From Rhabdophis nuchalis (taxonomy: Eukaryota; Chordata; Lepidosauria; Squamata; Natricidae): DNA of 64,000 bases. This document shows, in pieces, positions 22,563 to 35,206 of the stretch (the stretch's first letter is position 1; each line of letters starts with the position of its first letter). A program made the translations under genes and the position numbers. The notes under the pieces were generated by a model. It saw nothing but the letters and a program-made list of their open reading frames with translations. It made no database searches and was not told where the DNA came from. The stretch spans positions 244,302,167-244,366,166 of the forward strand of contig CM077643.1 in assembly GCA_039707465.1 (NCBI GenBank), given 5' to 3'.

Positions 22563-23340
22563 GAAAGTGAAGTTAAATGGGCCATAAAAATATTGCTTAA
22601 AAGAAAGCGGCGGGAGTTGATGAAATACAGCAGAATTATTTGAAATTGTACAAGATGAGGCAGTTAAGGCAACACATGTGGTTTGTCAGCAGGTACAAAA
22701 AACACAGCCGTGGCCATGGGCCTGGAACAGATCAATTTCATCCCACTACCCAAAAAGGAGGCACTAAAAATCTGAACAATACCACTTATTTCATGTGATA
22801 GTAAGATAACGATCAAGATTTTGCACTCCGGATGTCCACAATACACAATGCCAGTTGGATTCCAAAGAGATAGTCCTGCAAGCCTGAGATAACTTTGCTA
22901 ATGTCAGATGGATAACAGAAAAGGCAAGGGAGTTTAAAAAAAAAAGATTACAGCTTGTTACTAGGTAGACTATTACAAGTCGTGGATTGACTTTGAAAAC
23001 CTTCTTATCTGTCTAATGAGGACTTTGTATGATCACCAGGTTCAGACTTGGGAAAGGAATGTAAAAAAGCTCTAGATGGCTTCAGGCTATCAGTGATGAC
23101 ACAGCATGAGCTCAAAGAAGCAATTATTGGCAAACAGTCCTAGGGATATGATGTCCAGTGTTTCACAAAAAGTGACAAAAGACTGAACAACAAGCCTTGT
23201 CCTGGATCTTTAGAGTCCAGATTTGTTAGCCTTATCAGAGTGGAATACCAAAACAGGGGCAAGAAATATTATTATGCATGTACAACGAAGCTGATATGAA
23301 GCCTATTTCAGAAAAAATTCAGGAGTATCCAAATAGAAAA
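22563..23340 (+). pseudogene. Decayed RTE/BovB LINE, reverse transcriptase region
   Basis: The plus strand shows the BovB phrase order: GTGAAGTTAAATGGGCCATA, GCGGCGGGAGTTGATGAAAT, AAGATGAGGCAGTTAAGGC, GCCGTGGCCATGGGCC, AACGATCAAGATTTTGCA, GATGGATAACAGAAAAGGCA and CTTATCTGTCTAATGAGGA. Translated, these are the RTE stretch before and across the N-terminal part of the reverse transcriptase. Frameshifts and stops break it throughout, so no protein is made. BovB is abundant in squamates and is the usual partner of Sauria SINEs, one of which lies at 38022-38370. Confidence 0.75.
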
Positions 23341-24945
23341 GGAGAAAATTGCGAGTTAAGGAGAAAGACAGAAGGAAGGAAGGAAAGAAAGAAAGAAGAA
23401 AAAGAAAAGACATTCCCATTATAACTGCAATCCCCGTTATAATCCTTAGCAATTTAACATGAGCCAGTTTTTTTGCCTAATCAATGCCTTAAACTTTGTC
23501 TGAGGCATAAATCACTTCAGTGTGTGATTCACCTGCAGCATAAAGCTTCCCTCTCTTCAGTTCCACCGATTTTCAGTAATTCACTATTTTTTTTAAAAAA
23601 AGAAGACCCATAAACAGGTATTTTAGAAGCATCAAAGTATTCGATTTTAAAATTAAAATTTATTTTAATTTATAAAGTATTTGTGAAAACCGGTAAAACC
23701 TGAATACTGCTATGTAGAATTTTTACTTCCTCACTAGGAAGGATTCGTCTGCTCCATCTTGGATGTAAAAAAAAAAAAAAAGAATTATTCTGAACAGCAG
23801 AATGGCTTAAGTAACTGTTCTACTTTTGTGGGTTTTCAAAGGGATGTAAATGTAAAATTATCTCCTATCTTGGATAAACTCTCAAGTCTTCAGATTATTA
23901 GAGAAGTCCTAGTCAGTCAAGAGATCTTGGTGAAAAGCATGACTGCATTAAAGTCATTCACATCCAAGTAATTTTAATATCACCGAAGAACATCCCTCAT
24001 TTAAAAAAAAGCTTCACATAATTAATGGAATGAATTACCAAGGGAAGTTATGTCAGTTGTACCACACTGTTTGCTTCTGGTTTACAATCTTGAGAGAAAA
24101 AATATAATTAACTACTGCATGGACACAGTGGGGTTCTCCTACATTCAATTTCACTCTTGTTAACTCAGAGGAACAATGAAAATCTGTAATTAGCACAGAA
24201 GCAGCAGGAACACAGTGGCTTTGGCTGGGATTTGGACGGTAATATTTTCTGCATCTAATGTAATGTTAGCTTCAGGACAGCATTCTCTTTACAACCAAGA
24301 GAGGGCACTCTTTAAATAAAAACAGGAGAAGCAGCACAAAAATAGGAAAATGTGTTTCCCTTGTAAGGGATGTGGTACTTTCCTTTCTTCCAGTCCCAAT
24401 ATTGAGAATGGAAAGAACTATACGTCATTTTAAAAGCCAAAATCTAAATATAATCTATATATTTACTGGACTTTATTTAAGAGCAATAATTAGAACCAAT
24501 ACAAGCTAAATTGGAACAGAGACAGCAACAACAAAAAGAGACAAATAACAGGGAAAGCAAAAATTGCAATAAGAAAAAAAAAGAGAGAAAAAAAGAAAGA
24601 CATAAAGAAGGTTATATAAATACACAGAAGTAGCTTCCGATATTCTTCACAGCAGTTACAGTTAACATACTTTAACATCTCCCTAAAGTAGCATTGTGAC
24701 TCTCTTCTTCCTACAATCTATTCTGTGTAATCAACCATCAAAGCCATCAATTACAAGTTCATTTTTTTTTATTTTTATGCAAAAAGTCCGTAAGAGGTTT
24801 TCAGTCACCAATAAATGTAGCTATTGACCCATCTCAAATCAAAGAAATCAGTTTGTCTGTATATAAACAAGACCTAGGAAAGGGTGCTATAAAATAAAAA
24901 GCCAAAACTTTTAATAATAAGAACAGGCTCCTGCAGTGGTGTTAA

Positions 24946-25062
24946 ACTTGCGTTGTCACATAACGTATCACAATTTTTCCCACTTCGCTAAAACGGGGGT
25001 AGACATGGCCAGTGTGTGACGCATCCGGACCGCAGCCTGTGAGTTTGACACTCCTGGGCTAC
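24946..25062. mobile_element. Old hAT-like element, inverted relative to 2683 and 41917
   Basis: GGTGTTAAACTTGCG at the left and GAGTTTGACACTCCTG at the right are inverted ends. The interior GACATGGCCAGTGTGTGACG matches the reverse complement of CGTCACACGCTGGCCATG in the 2683-2816 element. No intact target duplication is visible. Confidence 0.6.
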
Positions 25063-25104
25063 TGGGATCCGCTGTACTAATAAGCTATTATGGAAAATGA
25101 TTAT

Positions 25105-25192
25105 GCAGGTGGTCCCCATTTAACAACCCTAATTTGGACTGTTACTAATGAAGCAGTCACCAAGTGGAGAATTGCATAACCACAAATGTCCT
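25105..25192. mobile_element. Fragment of the squamate TIR element
   Basis: The sequence GGTGGTCCCCATTTAACAAC, then GTTACTAATGAAGCAGTCAC and GAATTGCATAACCAC, resembles one end of the 47078-47466 family. It is short and diverged. Confidence 0.4.
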
Positions 25193-26958
25193 TTCTTTCT
25201 GGAAAGATACCAGACTATTCGGTTTCCCACCTGCTTTTGCTTGTCTCCTAACCTCTCTCTCACCCTCTGGAATGCTTGAATGCCCACTTACTGTCTTCTG
25301 CACATCAAGAGTAATGCGGCGGCACTAGCAGATGGATGGGGAACTGCAGGTGTGCTTACAGGACTTTCTTGAAATCTCTTCCCTAATCTCCCTGCTCTCT
25401 GGGGAGAGTGGCTGGCGGGAGAACAAGAATGATATCTGTAGGTAATCCCTCTTTTCTCTGGTCCTTTCCCGCTGCCAGGGCTGTTGCATTGCTTTCAATG
25501 AGTAGAGGAGCCAACGGCTTAGTCTCTTGAAATGCCTGCCCAGTCTCTCCGTTCTGCACTGAAGGTATGCCACAGTGTCGAATTTTTTATAGCAAAGGAT
25601 GTCTGATTATATTGGACCTATTTTCAGGCCTCATTACAATACAACATCTATGTATTTGTATCTTGCCTTTATTATTTTTATAAATAACTCAAGGTAGCAA
25701 ACATACCAAATGACCCTTCTTCTCCCCCTCCCTCCCCCAACCACCCTGTGACATGAGTTGGGCTGAGAGTGAGTGACTTATGCCACAGCTGAATTTTCTG
25801 TACTCCTCCATTCCTTCTTTTGGCATTTGGGGAGGAACTTTGAAGCTTCTTGGAACAGTTTGTAAGCAAGCAAGCTAGCTATTAAACAAAAATTGTGTTT
25901 TACACAAGCCGTAATGAATCAACAAGCCTATCTATTTGATGATATTGCTACCAGTGTTATCACAATTTGCGAGCTATACAAATATTAATTAACTTGTTAT
26001 TATATATGCAATCCAAACTGGGAACTGCAGATTTACTGCAAAACAAACTTTTCAAGCCACCTCATAGAGTTGCTGTTATGGGGAAAACAGGATGAGGAAG
26101 GCGCATGAGGTACTTTTGCTGCCTTGAGTTATTTCATAAAAATAATAAAGGTAGGGAATGAATGAATGAATGAATGAATAAAGTGATGTTCCTTTTCATT
26201 CAAAATTGGCAAAGAGAGCTCAGCCTGAGGTAGCAGCACATTTGACCAGTTACATATAGAGAATGCCAGATTGGCGATGGGAGGCTAAATATTGTTTTGG
26301 CATCTGGCTTCAGAGATGTTTATTTTCTCTCTCTAATAATTGAGTCAATACTTGGGATGCTGCAGTACATGTTGGCTTTCATTTACAATTCCACACCAAG
26401 ATTCTAAAAATGAACACCATTACTTTTGGACTATGATCTGTTTTAATGACCAATTAACAATGAACTTTAAACTGGTGTGTGTACACACACACGTTTGTGT
26501 CTTAGGCGCAAAGATATATTTCAATCAGATAGGTGGAGCTGAAAGATAGACAGTGGAAATAGTGAAAACTCTGCTTCGGCCATACTCCAACCTCTGCACA
26601 TTTCATACAATGAAGCTCTTGTAATAACAATGCACCGGGGGCTTTAAGTCATACATTTAAGCGTGGACAAAGCCTGGGTACCATTTTGTTCTTTTTGACA
26701 TTGAAGATGACACTGCAATACTGTCATGAGATGTCAGTTAAATCTCAATCAGTCTGCCCCCCCTCCCCCCAATCAAATACTTTTAAAATGCCCATTTCTT
26801 CTCTGGTCCCAAACGTTCAAGCTACACCATGAATTCTAAAGAGCAGGTAGTATGGCTTTGCTTATTCAATTTTAATAGTTGTTTCTATTTTTAATCATGC
26901 AACCAAAACACATTGATTAAAAACTGTTTTGTTAATTCTGTTAAGTGGGACATTCATG

Positions 26959-27345
26959 ATGTAGTGCAGTGATGGCTAACCTCTTTTGGCTTGTGTGCCA
27001 AAAACGGAGGGAGTGCAGGGAGGTCGTGCGTGGATGTGCCACACCCATAATGCTATGTGCATGACCCCCTGCTTTTGGCACACTTTTTTCGCCCTCCCAA
27101 GGCTCCAGAGGCTTTCTAGGAGCCTGGGGAGGGTGAAAACAGCCTCCCCCCACCTCCAGAGGCCTCAGGAGCTTCCCTGAAGCCTCCAGAGGGTGAAAAA
27201 TGGCCTCAAAAGAAGGCCTAAATCAACTGGCCAGTGCACACAAGTGCGCTGGAGCTGACAGGGCAACGCCTCGCGTGCCCTAAGAAATGGCTCCGCGTGC
27301 CACCTGTGGCACCCGTGCCATAGGTTCGGCATCCCTGATGTAGTG
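26959..27345. mobile_element. Non-autonomous hAT-like element with perfect 8-bp TSD
   Basis: The 371-bp element (26967-27337) starts CAGTGATGGCTAACCTC and ends GGTTCGGCATCCCTG. Its inner right part is GCCACCTGTGGCACCCGTGC. Identical ATGTAGTG copies flank it (26959-26966 and 27338-27345). Related, older copies are at 57808-58222 and 16996-17550. It has no transposase coding. Confidence 0.9.
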
Positions 27346-27387
27346 GATTTATTGCACTACATTTGCATGTATGAATATATTATAAAT

Positions 27388-27548
27388 ATAGAATAGAATA
27401 GAATAGAATAGAATAGAATATTGGCCAAGTATGATTGAACACACAAGGAATTTGTCTTTGCTGCATATGCTCTCAATGTACATAAAAGACCAGATAAATT
27501 CATCAAGAATCATAAGGTGCAACACTTAATGATAGCCATAGAGTACAA
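27388..27548. repeat. Squamate LINE 3'-end-like repeat with an ATAGA tract
   Basis: An ATAGA pentanucleotide run (27389-27419) is followed by TTGGCCAAGTATGATTGAAC, then ACACAAGGAATTTGTCTTTG, CTCTCAATGTACATAAAAGA and AAGAATCATAAGGTGCAACA. I recognise this as a recurrent squamate interspersed repeat but cannot name the LINE family with confidence. The pentanucleotide tract would be its tail read on the opposite strand. Confidence 0.55.
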
Positions 27549-27891
27549 ATATAAATATAATATGAAAAGGCAACTGAATTAAAAAGCGGGATGAGGCTTT
27601 TGCATTGTCTTCATTCTGCTTCCCACAGGTCTCTCCCCTGGTTATTCGGGGCAAAGTTCAGGAGTGTTAAGAGATATGCCATGAAACTTTCACTGATGGC
27701 TTACCTGTGGCCATGGCACTTCTCTGTTGCCCATTCCCAATGCAGTGCTTTTAATGCTAAATATCTTCAGTAGCTTTTGGGAAAATACATCCTACTTGAA
27801 TCTTTATGAAATGAGTGGCACACTTTTTATTTGAGATCCAGACAAAACTGAGACATGCTCCATTTTAGCCACTCAATCTATCCAAGAGAAT

Positions 27892-28085
27892 ACAAATAGC
27901 ACTTAGACTTATATACTGCTTCACAGTGCTTTACAGCCCTCTCTAGGTGGTTTACAGAGTCAGCCTATTGCCCCCAACAATCTGGGTCCTCATTTTATCC
28001 ACCTCGGAAGGATGGAAGGCTGAGTCAACCTTGAGCCTGGTGAGATTCAAACTGCCAAATTGCATAGCCTCAGTTTTCCAGGCTA
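27892..28085 (-). mobile_element. tRNA-derived SINE
   Basis: This is the reverse complement of the SINE at 20375-21225. It reads AGCACTTAGACTTATATACT, then TTTACAGAGTCAGCCTATTG, CCAACAATCTGGGTCCTCAT and CAAACTGCCAAATTGC. The tRNA-like head is truncated. It lies about 190 bp from a KLHL29 exon. Confidence 0.85.
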
Positions 28086-28180
28086 TAGTTTAAAAGAACG
28101 ACCAAGAAGCAATCTGAATGCAACTTCATTCCTGCTGTGTTGCTCACTCCCACACCATCACTTTCTCCAGCAAGGGAAAT

Positions 28181-28232
28181 AAACAAACAAACAAACAAAC
28201 AAACAAACAAACACACACACACACACACACAC
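28181..28232. repeat. Compound (AAAC)n(AC)11 microsatellite beside a KLHL29 donor
   Basis: The AAAC run (28181-28210) passes directly into eleven AC units (28211-28232). On the transcribed minus strand this is a UG repeat that begins at intron position +45 after the donor of exon 28277-28421. Confidence 0.97.
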
Positions 28233-28275
28233 GGCTACAGTAACAATTCAACCATCCTAGTGGTTGTTTGGCTCA

Positions 28276-28488
<213 letters not shown>

Positions 28489-30016
28489 TTATGCATCCCC
28501 CCACCTCATTTATAGATCAGTCACGTTTCTTGAAATCTCCAAGGCTAGCAAAAGAAAAATGAGGAAATACTTTTGCTGCTGCTCTTATTGCTGATTGTCC
28601 TCTTCACCCCTAAACATCTGAAAGGCACTTTTAAAAGTTCGTGGGTCTTCCCCACTCTTAGTACACAGTGGCTGCAATCCAACAGCACTGTCACTTCCCA
28701 TATTGGCACGCATCCTTGCGCCTGCAAAAAAAAGTATGGCCCTGGTAAAACTGAAATGATCTGCCAAATTATTTCAGACATGGCATCGCAGCCCCTTTTT
28801 GAGACAAGAAGATTAGTTTCTAAGCAGCATAATCAGATGGCGGCTCTGACGTTAGATATTCTATACTTAGCTTTGAGGTGAATCGATATTCTAGTCTAAC
28901 CTCTTTTGATCCCTCTCTTTTCTTTTTAGCCGAATATACACAGCAGGGAACCAGAAACTGCAGGCCAACTTTTCTCAACCTCTCTGACCCTGGATATACA
29001 ATGGGTTACAATTCTGATCATCTGCACTAGCCTCCTTATGGGATTTAAGGAAATATGGGAAATATTGCAGTGGGGCAAATGACAAAAGTGGAAGATATAT
29101 TAAGTAATGCCACAGAGAGCGTTTCCCAACCCTTTGTCCTCTGGTAGTATCCGAGTACAGCTTCTGCTGTTTGTAGCGGACGTGCAGGGCTAGCTACCCA
29201 TTTTTAAGAACTAACCTGGTCCTCCATGATCGTTGGAGCCTTAACACAAGATTTCTGCAATCCAACAGATCCTGTACAATCTTCTTGTTTTCACACATAA
29301 CCTGGCATGTTATGTTACACAATGTACACAGTTTTTAAGATCTCACTTCTAAGTGAGGTTCAGATTAGCAAAATAGATGCAGCTCTGTTTATTATGCACG
29401 TTAGCATCCATTCTTTTCCATGTTGTTTGCATACTTCCTCATGAGAATAATTGAACAAGCTTAAGAAAACATTTTCCCCGATTGCTGTTCACCTTAAACT
29501 TTGTTTGTTTGTGTAAAGTATGAATAATGGAATCATCTAGGACTCAGTTGACCTCTTACAATCAGGTTACATGTTAGAATTCTGTAGAAACTATATACGC
29601 CTGTGCTTTAATAGTAGCCATATGCTTTGGGGAAGACAGATGTAAGCATACCACCTTTTCATATTTAGTTCACAGATCACAGTGGATTTATATGGGGGCA
29701 TGAAAGGATTTGCCCTCCGCCCGTCCACAAAAATCTCTGCCTAAAATTCATTTTAAAAATATAGCTCCTTCTCCTGCTCATCTTTGTATCATTAACTTTA
29801 GGTGTTAATTCTCCCAAAGCAGAGAAAGTTACCTGAAAAGAAAGGGTTAAAATGATAACACCCAAACTAGATCATGTACCCTGCATCAATAATGCCATTT
29901 AATCTGTATTTTTTAATACAGTTTTTTGAAATGTGCTATTCTTTGACAATGTTTATCTTCTTCTCCTATCACTCCTAGCCAGGACTGGAGTCTAACACCT
30001 CTGTAGAAGTACTAGA

Positions 30017-30327
30017 TTAGGGGTGTCAAACTCAAGGCCCGCAGGCCAGATCCGGTCCGCAGGGTGTTTAGATCCTGAGGTGCCTCTGCTAGTAAAAACA
30101 GAGTGCAGCCCCCCTTTCCCCTGCCCCCCATGAGGGCTGCACTGGGCACCATTTTCAGCCTGGAGGGCCTCCTACAGCACCCTGCCGGTGAAAACATTTT
30201 GGTCCGCAGGATACTGCAAGAGGCGTCCATCCCCTCTGCTGTTCGTCCTGTCTCCCCCTGGCCTGCAGATGACAATTACAATGCTGATCCGGCCCTTGAA
30301 GAAACCCAGTTTGACACCCCTGTGCTA
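30017..30327. mobile_element. Non-autonomous hAT-like element
   Basis: The inverted ends are AGGGGTGTCAAACTCAAGGC and CAGTTTGACACCCCTG. The interior has GGCCCGCAGGCCAGATCCGG and GCAGATGACAATTACAATGC-type sequence, as in 15585-15846 and 33113-33415. Flanks TACTAGAT and TGCTAGGT agree at 6 of 8, so the duplication is aged. It also carries a CTGCCGGTGAAAAC motif shared with 33113-33415. Confidence 0.75.
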
Positions 30328-31089
30328 GGTGGATAAATCCTACTTTTAAATACCCTTTTAGTTATGGGGAAGCCAATTGTCCAAACAGATAAAAAGCAAG
30401 TCATTTGTCTGCCTTTTCTTGAAGACAACATTCCTTCCGGTAGATACCACCAAGTATTGTGACTTCTGATATTTGGAAAACTAAAATGTGGTTATTGCTA
30501 CTGACGCAACATATTTTTTGGAAGGGTCCTTCCCATACATGCTGATCACATTTCCTTGGCTCCTTTCATGGGACTATTACTTTGCAAAATATGTATTAAT
30601 CTAATAAAGAAACAATAACTCAAAAGCCCAGAGGGATATTCTGTTGGGTTGTATTAAAGCAGAAATATACATTCCCCAGGAGGCTAATGCCCTGCTGTGG
30701 ATATCACCTTGTGGTATAAACGAATGTCCCACTTTGAGGTTTTAATAGCAGAGTTCTGCTTTTGTTTCTTCTGAAGAGTCAGCAGTTTCTCAGATCTCCT
30801 GCAGAAGAATCAGCATTATATTATTGTGTGCTTTCTTCCCCCACCCCTAGAGTATACGTTTATTGTATTTTTAATGACCCATCAAATATAGCTACAATTG
30901 CTTTTTATTATTTTTTTGAACCAAGCTCTATTTTGAAATTTCGGGAAGAGTGAGAAGGAATCAAACCTCACTTACTGGTTTTAGGGAGAGGAATATTGTG
31001 TAAGTGGTCACTGATCTAGGTTTTCAGATTGCCCTATTGAGCTGTGGATGCCTGTCAACACTTCAGTGATCAATTTATCTTAAAAAAGG

Positions 31090-31336
31090 GAAGGGACCAG
31101 AGGTGGTATTCAGCAGGTTTTGACCAGTTCTGGAGAACCGGTAGTGGAAATTTTGAGTAGTTTGGAAAACTGGTAAATACCACCTCTGACTGGCCCTGCC
31201 CCCATTTATTCTCTGTCTCCCGAGTCCCAGTTGATCGGGAGGAAATGGGAATTTTGCAGTAACGTTCTCCTGCCCGCCCACCAAGCCACGCCCACAGAAC
31301 TGATAGTAAAAATTTTTGAATCCCACCACTGGAAGG
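31090..31336. repeat. Snake interspersed repeat (AGAACCGGTAGCGGAAATT family)
   Basis: The left end is CCAGAGGTGGTATTCAGCAG, followed by GTTCTGGAGAACCGGTAGTG and AAATTTTGAGTAGTTTGG. The right end is TTTTTGAATCCCACCACTGG. The ends are inverted (GAGGTGGTATTC and GAATCCCACCAC), suggesting a DNA element. A sister copy is at 33469-33783. I cannot name the family. Confidence 0.65.
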
Positions 31337-32329
31337 GACAAACATTTTAAATCAGTAGATTGCTCACCTGGCCCTCTCAATGGATAGTTTTTTGGGACCA
31401 TTTGGGACATTAATTATCCCCTCCAGCTACCCTAAGCAAACACCCTCAGTTTTGGGTGGCAACAATTCTGTCCTTTGATAATATTGCATCATAACTAAAT
31501 ATCATTTATTTGATCCATAAAGGACTAGAATTTTACAATAAAATCAGAATCAGAACATAGATCACATCTCCAAATGTCAAGCATTTGTCAACCAAGCAGT
31601 TGATGGATCAAGAGGCAGTATTCAAGATTACATCATTAATAATAAAAACTAATATTTTAAAAATGTAAAAATAATATGTGAAAAAGGGTAATGACTATAA
31701 ATTGAATTAGAAGTTATGTCTCTTCATAAAGACTGAATGACATTGGATAATCAATACTGTCTTTCAGAAGATAATACATGTCAATCATGTTGCTGCAGTT
31801 CTTCACATTGACTATTTGTGAATCTGAACATATGGGGTCGGTCTTGCACAACAGTTTTGAAGTCCACCCTATTAAGTATATTGCCTATATTGAATACGAA
31901 ATAAAATGAGCAGAGTTTTCATCATGCCCCTCAATTGCACCTACCTCCATGCACCAAGTTATCTCTAATTATCTTTACAGTACAGTGGGAGGAAGGCTAG
32001 GTTATATAAATTCATAGATGACCATTTGGAGAACTATAATCACAGGCAAATAATTCATTGTTCTTCTTTGGGGTATTTGTGGTTCACACACGTGGATCAT
32101 GATAGGATAGAAGATAGTCCTGCCAAAAGCTGAGACCATCTTGGATCAAAGATCTAGACTAGACTGATCCCTTTGGGACCAAACCATAGTTCAACATAAG
32201 AAAAGATAATATACTATATTACTCATTAAAAAATTGCCACAGAAGTCGCTGCTGGTCAAAATTCAGGACTGACACCGGAGAATATTTGCTAGAACTTGGA
32301 AGTGAGCTAACATTGAAGCATTCAGATAT

Positions 32330-32396
32330 TGTGTATATATATTAATATCTATATATCTCTATTTCTATATCTATCCATCCATCCATCCATCTATCC
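32330..32396. repeat. TATC/ATCC microsatellite
   Basis: TATATATTAATATCTATATA passes into CTATATCTATCCATCCATCC, a mixed AT/ATCC short tandem repeat. Confidence 0.8.
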
Positions 32397-33104
32397 ACAA
32401 ATGCACACACATACTATAAACCCACACACAAATCTCCAGATTATTTCAAGGTACATGAAGAAGCATTGGCAAAACCAATTTTTGACAGAGGCACAACTTG
32501 GAAATGTCCCTTGGTAAAAAGAAAACACCCAACTGTGCACTTATCCTAATGAAAGAGAAGGTAAGGATAGTAGGGAGCAAAGATAATTGCTCAGTTACAC
32601 TTGTCTAAGAAATTGACAGGAAAAGCTACCTTAGAGAAAACTACTCAAGGGACTCAAAGGGCATCATGGAAAGAATAACAGACTCCCTGAAGTGGAAAGA
32701 GGATGAAGCATTAAAAAAAAAAAGACTCTTTGAAATGGAAATGCAGGTCCATATTCCAAACAGAGAGTTTGTGTACCATTACCTCCCGATGGTTACCAAT
32801 GCCATGATAGATACTGAATAGAGTTAGTTGTTATAGGAGCTGGATGCATTCCTCCTTACCCCATCAGAGAAGGGAACCAAAGTTACTCCCCTGTGACTTT
32901 CAAGGTGCAACCACAATGCAATTCAGACTGACTGGTGGAATCCTAGGATTGAAAGCAGCAGAAAAGCCTAAAGGACTATCCTGCACTTCTGCAACTGGAA
33001 AGGCATCATTAAAGAATTGCAACTTATAATGGGATAAGGAGCAAATGTAACAACTATTTGCTTAAACATTTGCTACATACTTTAGATGCCTTTATCAAGA
33101 TGCT

Positions 33105-33423
33105 CCTAAACTAGGGGTGTCAAATTCAATTTCATTGAGGGCCGCATGAGAGTTGTGTTTGACCTCGCGTGAACAGGTTGGACATGGCCACCTTGACGTC
33201 ATCCGTTTTGGGGGTGCCTGTGGTGGCCTGAGTGCTCTGCCAGTGAAAACGGGCTCCTGAGCTATGTTTTCAGCTGGACAGCCTCCTGCAACCCTCTGCC
33301 AGTGAAAATGGAGTTTCATTTTCGCTGGCAGAGGCACTGTGGGCTGCGCTGTTTCCAGGGCAGCGGCACGGGCCAGATCTCAGCACCCCACTGGCCTTGA
33401 GTTTGACATCCCTGCCCTAAACT
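33105..33423. mobile_element. Non-autonomous hAT-like element with perfect 8-bp TSD
   Basis: The 303-bp element (33113-33415) begins AGGGGTGTCAAATTCAATTT and ends GAGTTTGACATCCCTGC. Identical CCTAAACT copies flank it (33105-33112 and 33416-33423). The interior repeats the phrase TGCCAGTGAAAA three times (near 33239, 33297 and, as CGCTGGCAGAGG, inverted). Confidence 0.9.
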
Positions 33424-33468
33424 AATCACAGGGATAAGGAATCAAGGAATCCAATGGCGAGCAGTTAC

Positions 33469-33783
33469 CAGAGGTGGTATTCAGCCAGTCCTGACAGGTT
33501 CTGGAGAACCGGTAGCGGAAATTTTGAGTAGTTCGGAGAACCGGCAAATAGGATGGCCCAACTCCCACTGTTTCCCCAGCTGATCTTCTTTTGTTGACCT
33601 GAACAGGAGAACGGAAAACCTGGAAAGCAGGTTAGTGGGATGGGGAGGGAATGGGGATTTTGCAGTAACCTTCCCCCAGGAGTGGGGAGGGAATGTGGAT
33701 TTTGCATTATCCCTCCCCTGCCATGCCCACAAAGCCATGCCCCCAAAACAGGTAGTAAAAAAAAATGAATCCCACCATTGGCA
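33469..33783. repeat. Snake interspersed repeat, second copy
   Basis: It has CCAGAGGTGGTATTCAGCCA at the left, GTTCTGGAGAACCGGTAGCG inside and GAATCCCACCATTGGC at the right. Compared with the copy at 31090 it has an extra duplicated phrase (GGAATGGGGATTTTGCAGTA and GGAATGTGGATTTTGCATTA). Confidence 0.65.
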
Positions 33784-34997
33784 GTCACCATATGAAAATA
33801 AGCTTCTATCAAATCTATGAAAGGAAATTTATGTTCCTAAGTAAGAAAGTTAAGGATTATAGTAAGGAAAATCAGACAAAATCTCAGTATCTGAAGGTAA
33901 GCAGTAATATTTCTTGAGCTTAATTTAGAGTCAAAGAAAGTCACTATTTAACATGGATCCTTATGTAGCATGGGCATTACTTCCCACAACAGCACCCAAC
34001 TGGGAGAACTAAGGGTGTGTGTGTGTGTGCGGCTGCCTAAGAGATGAGGGTAAAATAACAGCAATAAAGCATTCCTGAGAGACAACAGAAAGATCACACA
34101 AAGAGTCCCAGGCATGAAAGAAATAGGAAAGGCTTACAAATCTATAGCAAAGAAGAATCTTATGACCGAGTATCCCTATCCCTGATAATCTGCACGGCAA
34201 AGTGAGAACTGAGCAGTGAATCAAATCATCAATGACTACTTCTAGATTTCAGAAAATTGTCAAGAGCTCCTGCTGTTCCTTGAAGCCGTTAGTCTATGAT
34301 CCAGGCACACTGGGTGTCTACAATGACTGAATTAGTGACGTGTTGTAGCAAAGCTAACATGCACATTCCCTAAAACAATGCAAGCTACAGGTGAGGAAGA
34401 GGAGGGAAAAATTAACATCTAACAAAAACCCAAAGGGATAGGGCAGCCTGTGCAAACTAGCACTTGTCTATTTCCTTCATTCTTCTTCCCTATTCAAAGG
34501 GAGAGAGACAACTACCCAATCTGCTATCCTACAATTTCAGGTAATAGGAAGTTACCCATGTGTCTCTACTGTATGCTTTCCAATTTATTATCCATCCAAC
34601 CTATCCTGTGTCGGTGTAATTTCATCACTTGGGATTTTGCTTTTGTTACTGTAAGTTCTACCAGGAATATTTTGTTCACCAAACCACACTGACTATCCTC
34701 TCCTTCTCCCCCAAATTATATAGAAAACAGGCAAAAAAAAAAAAAAGAGAGAGAGCGTTCACTAGAGAGCAACAAATAAAAATAAGAAAACTGTAGAAAA
34801 GAACATTTTGTAAAGAAATTGAATTTTTATGAGTAGCAATGTTTGTAATGAAAGTCAGGTACAATTCCTGGAATCGTTTTTTAAAAAAAATACATAGCAA
34901 CAATGATATTTTTCTGAAAACTCTGCTTGCTTAGATAAAGGATATTCCACTGCTAAGACAGATTCGGCAAATACTTGCTGTATTTCTGTTTATATGT

Positions 34998-35206
34998 ATC
35001 CAGGGGTGGTTCCAGCTGCTGCTACTGCCGGTTTTCTCAGTGCGCCCTTTGTACTGCGCAGTAGTAAAAAATGCTTCTGTGCATGCACAGAAGCAAAACA
35101 CAAGATGGCGGCACCTATGGCACTATTGAGAGAACCGGTTTGGGGGCATGGCAGGCCAAGTTACTGCCTATTTGGCCGAACCGGCAGGAACCCACCTCTG
35201 GATGTA
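34998..35206. repeat. Snake interspersed repeat (GGGGTGGTTCC / AACCCACCTCTG ends)
   Basis: It starts CCAGGGGTGGTTCCAGCTGC and ends CCGGCAGGAACCCACCTCTGG, which are inverted. It contains TTCTGTGCATGCACAGAAGC, a near-perfect palindrome, and ACAAGATGGCGGCACC. Related pieces are at 5265-5525, 56195-56515 and 58880-58935. Confidence 0.6.

Noticed and set aside
27388..27419. Short direct repeats as a CRISPR-like array
   Set aside because: These are simple pentanucleotide repeats without spacers, in a vertebrate genome.
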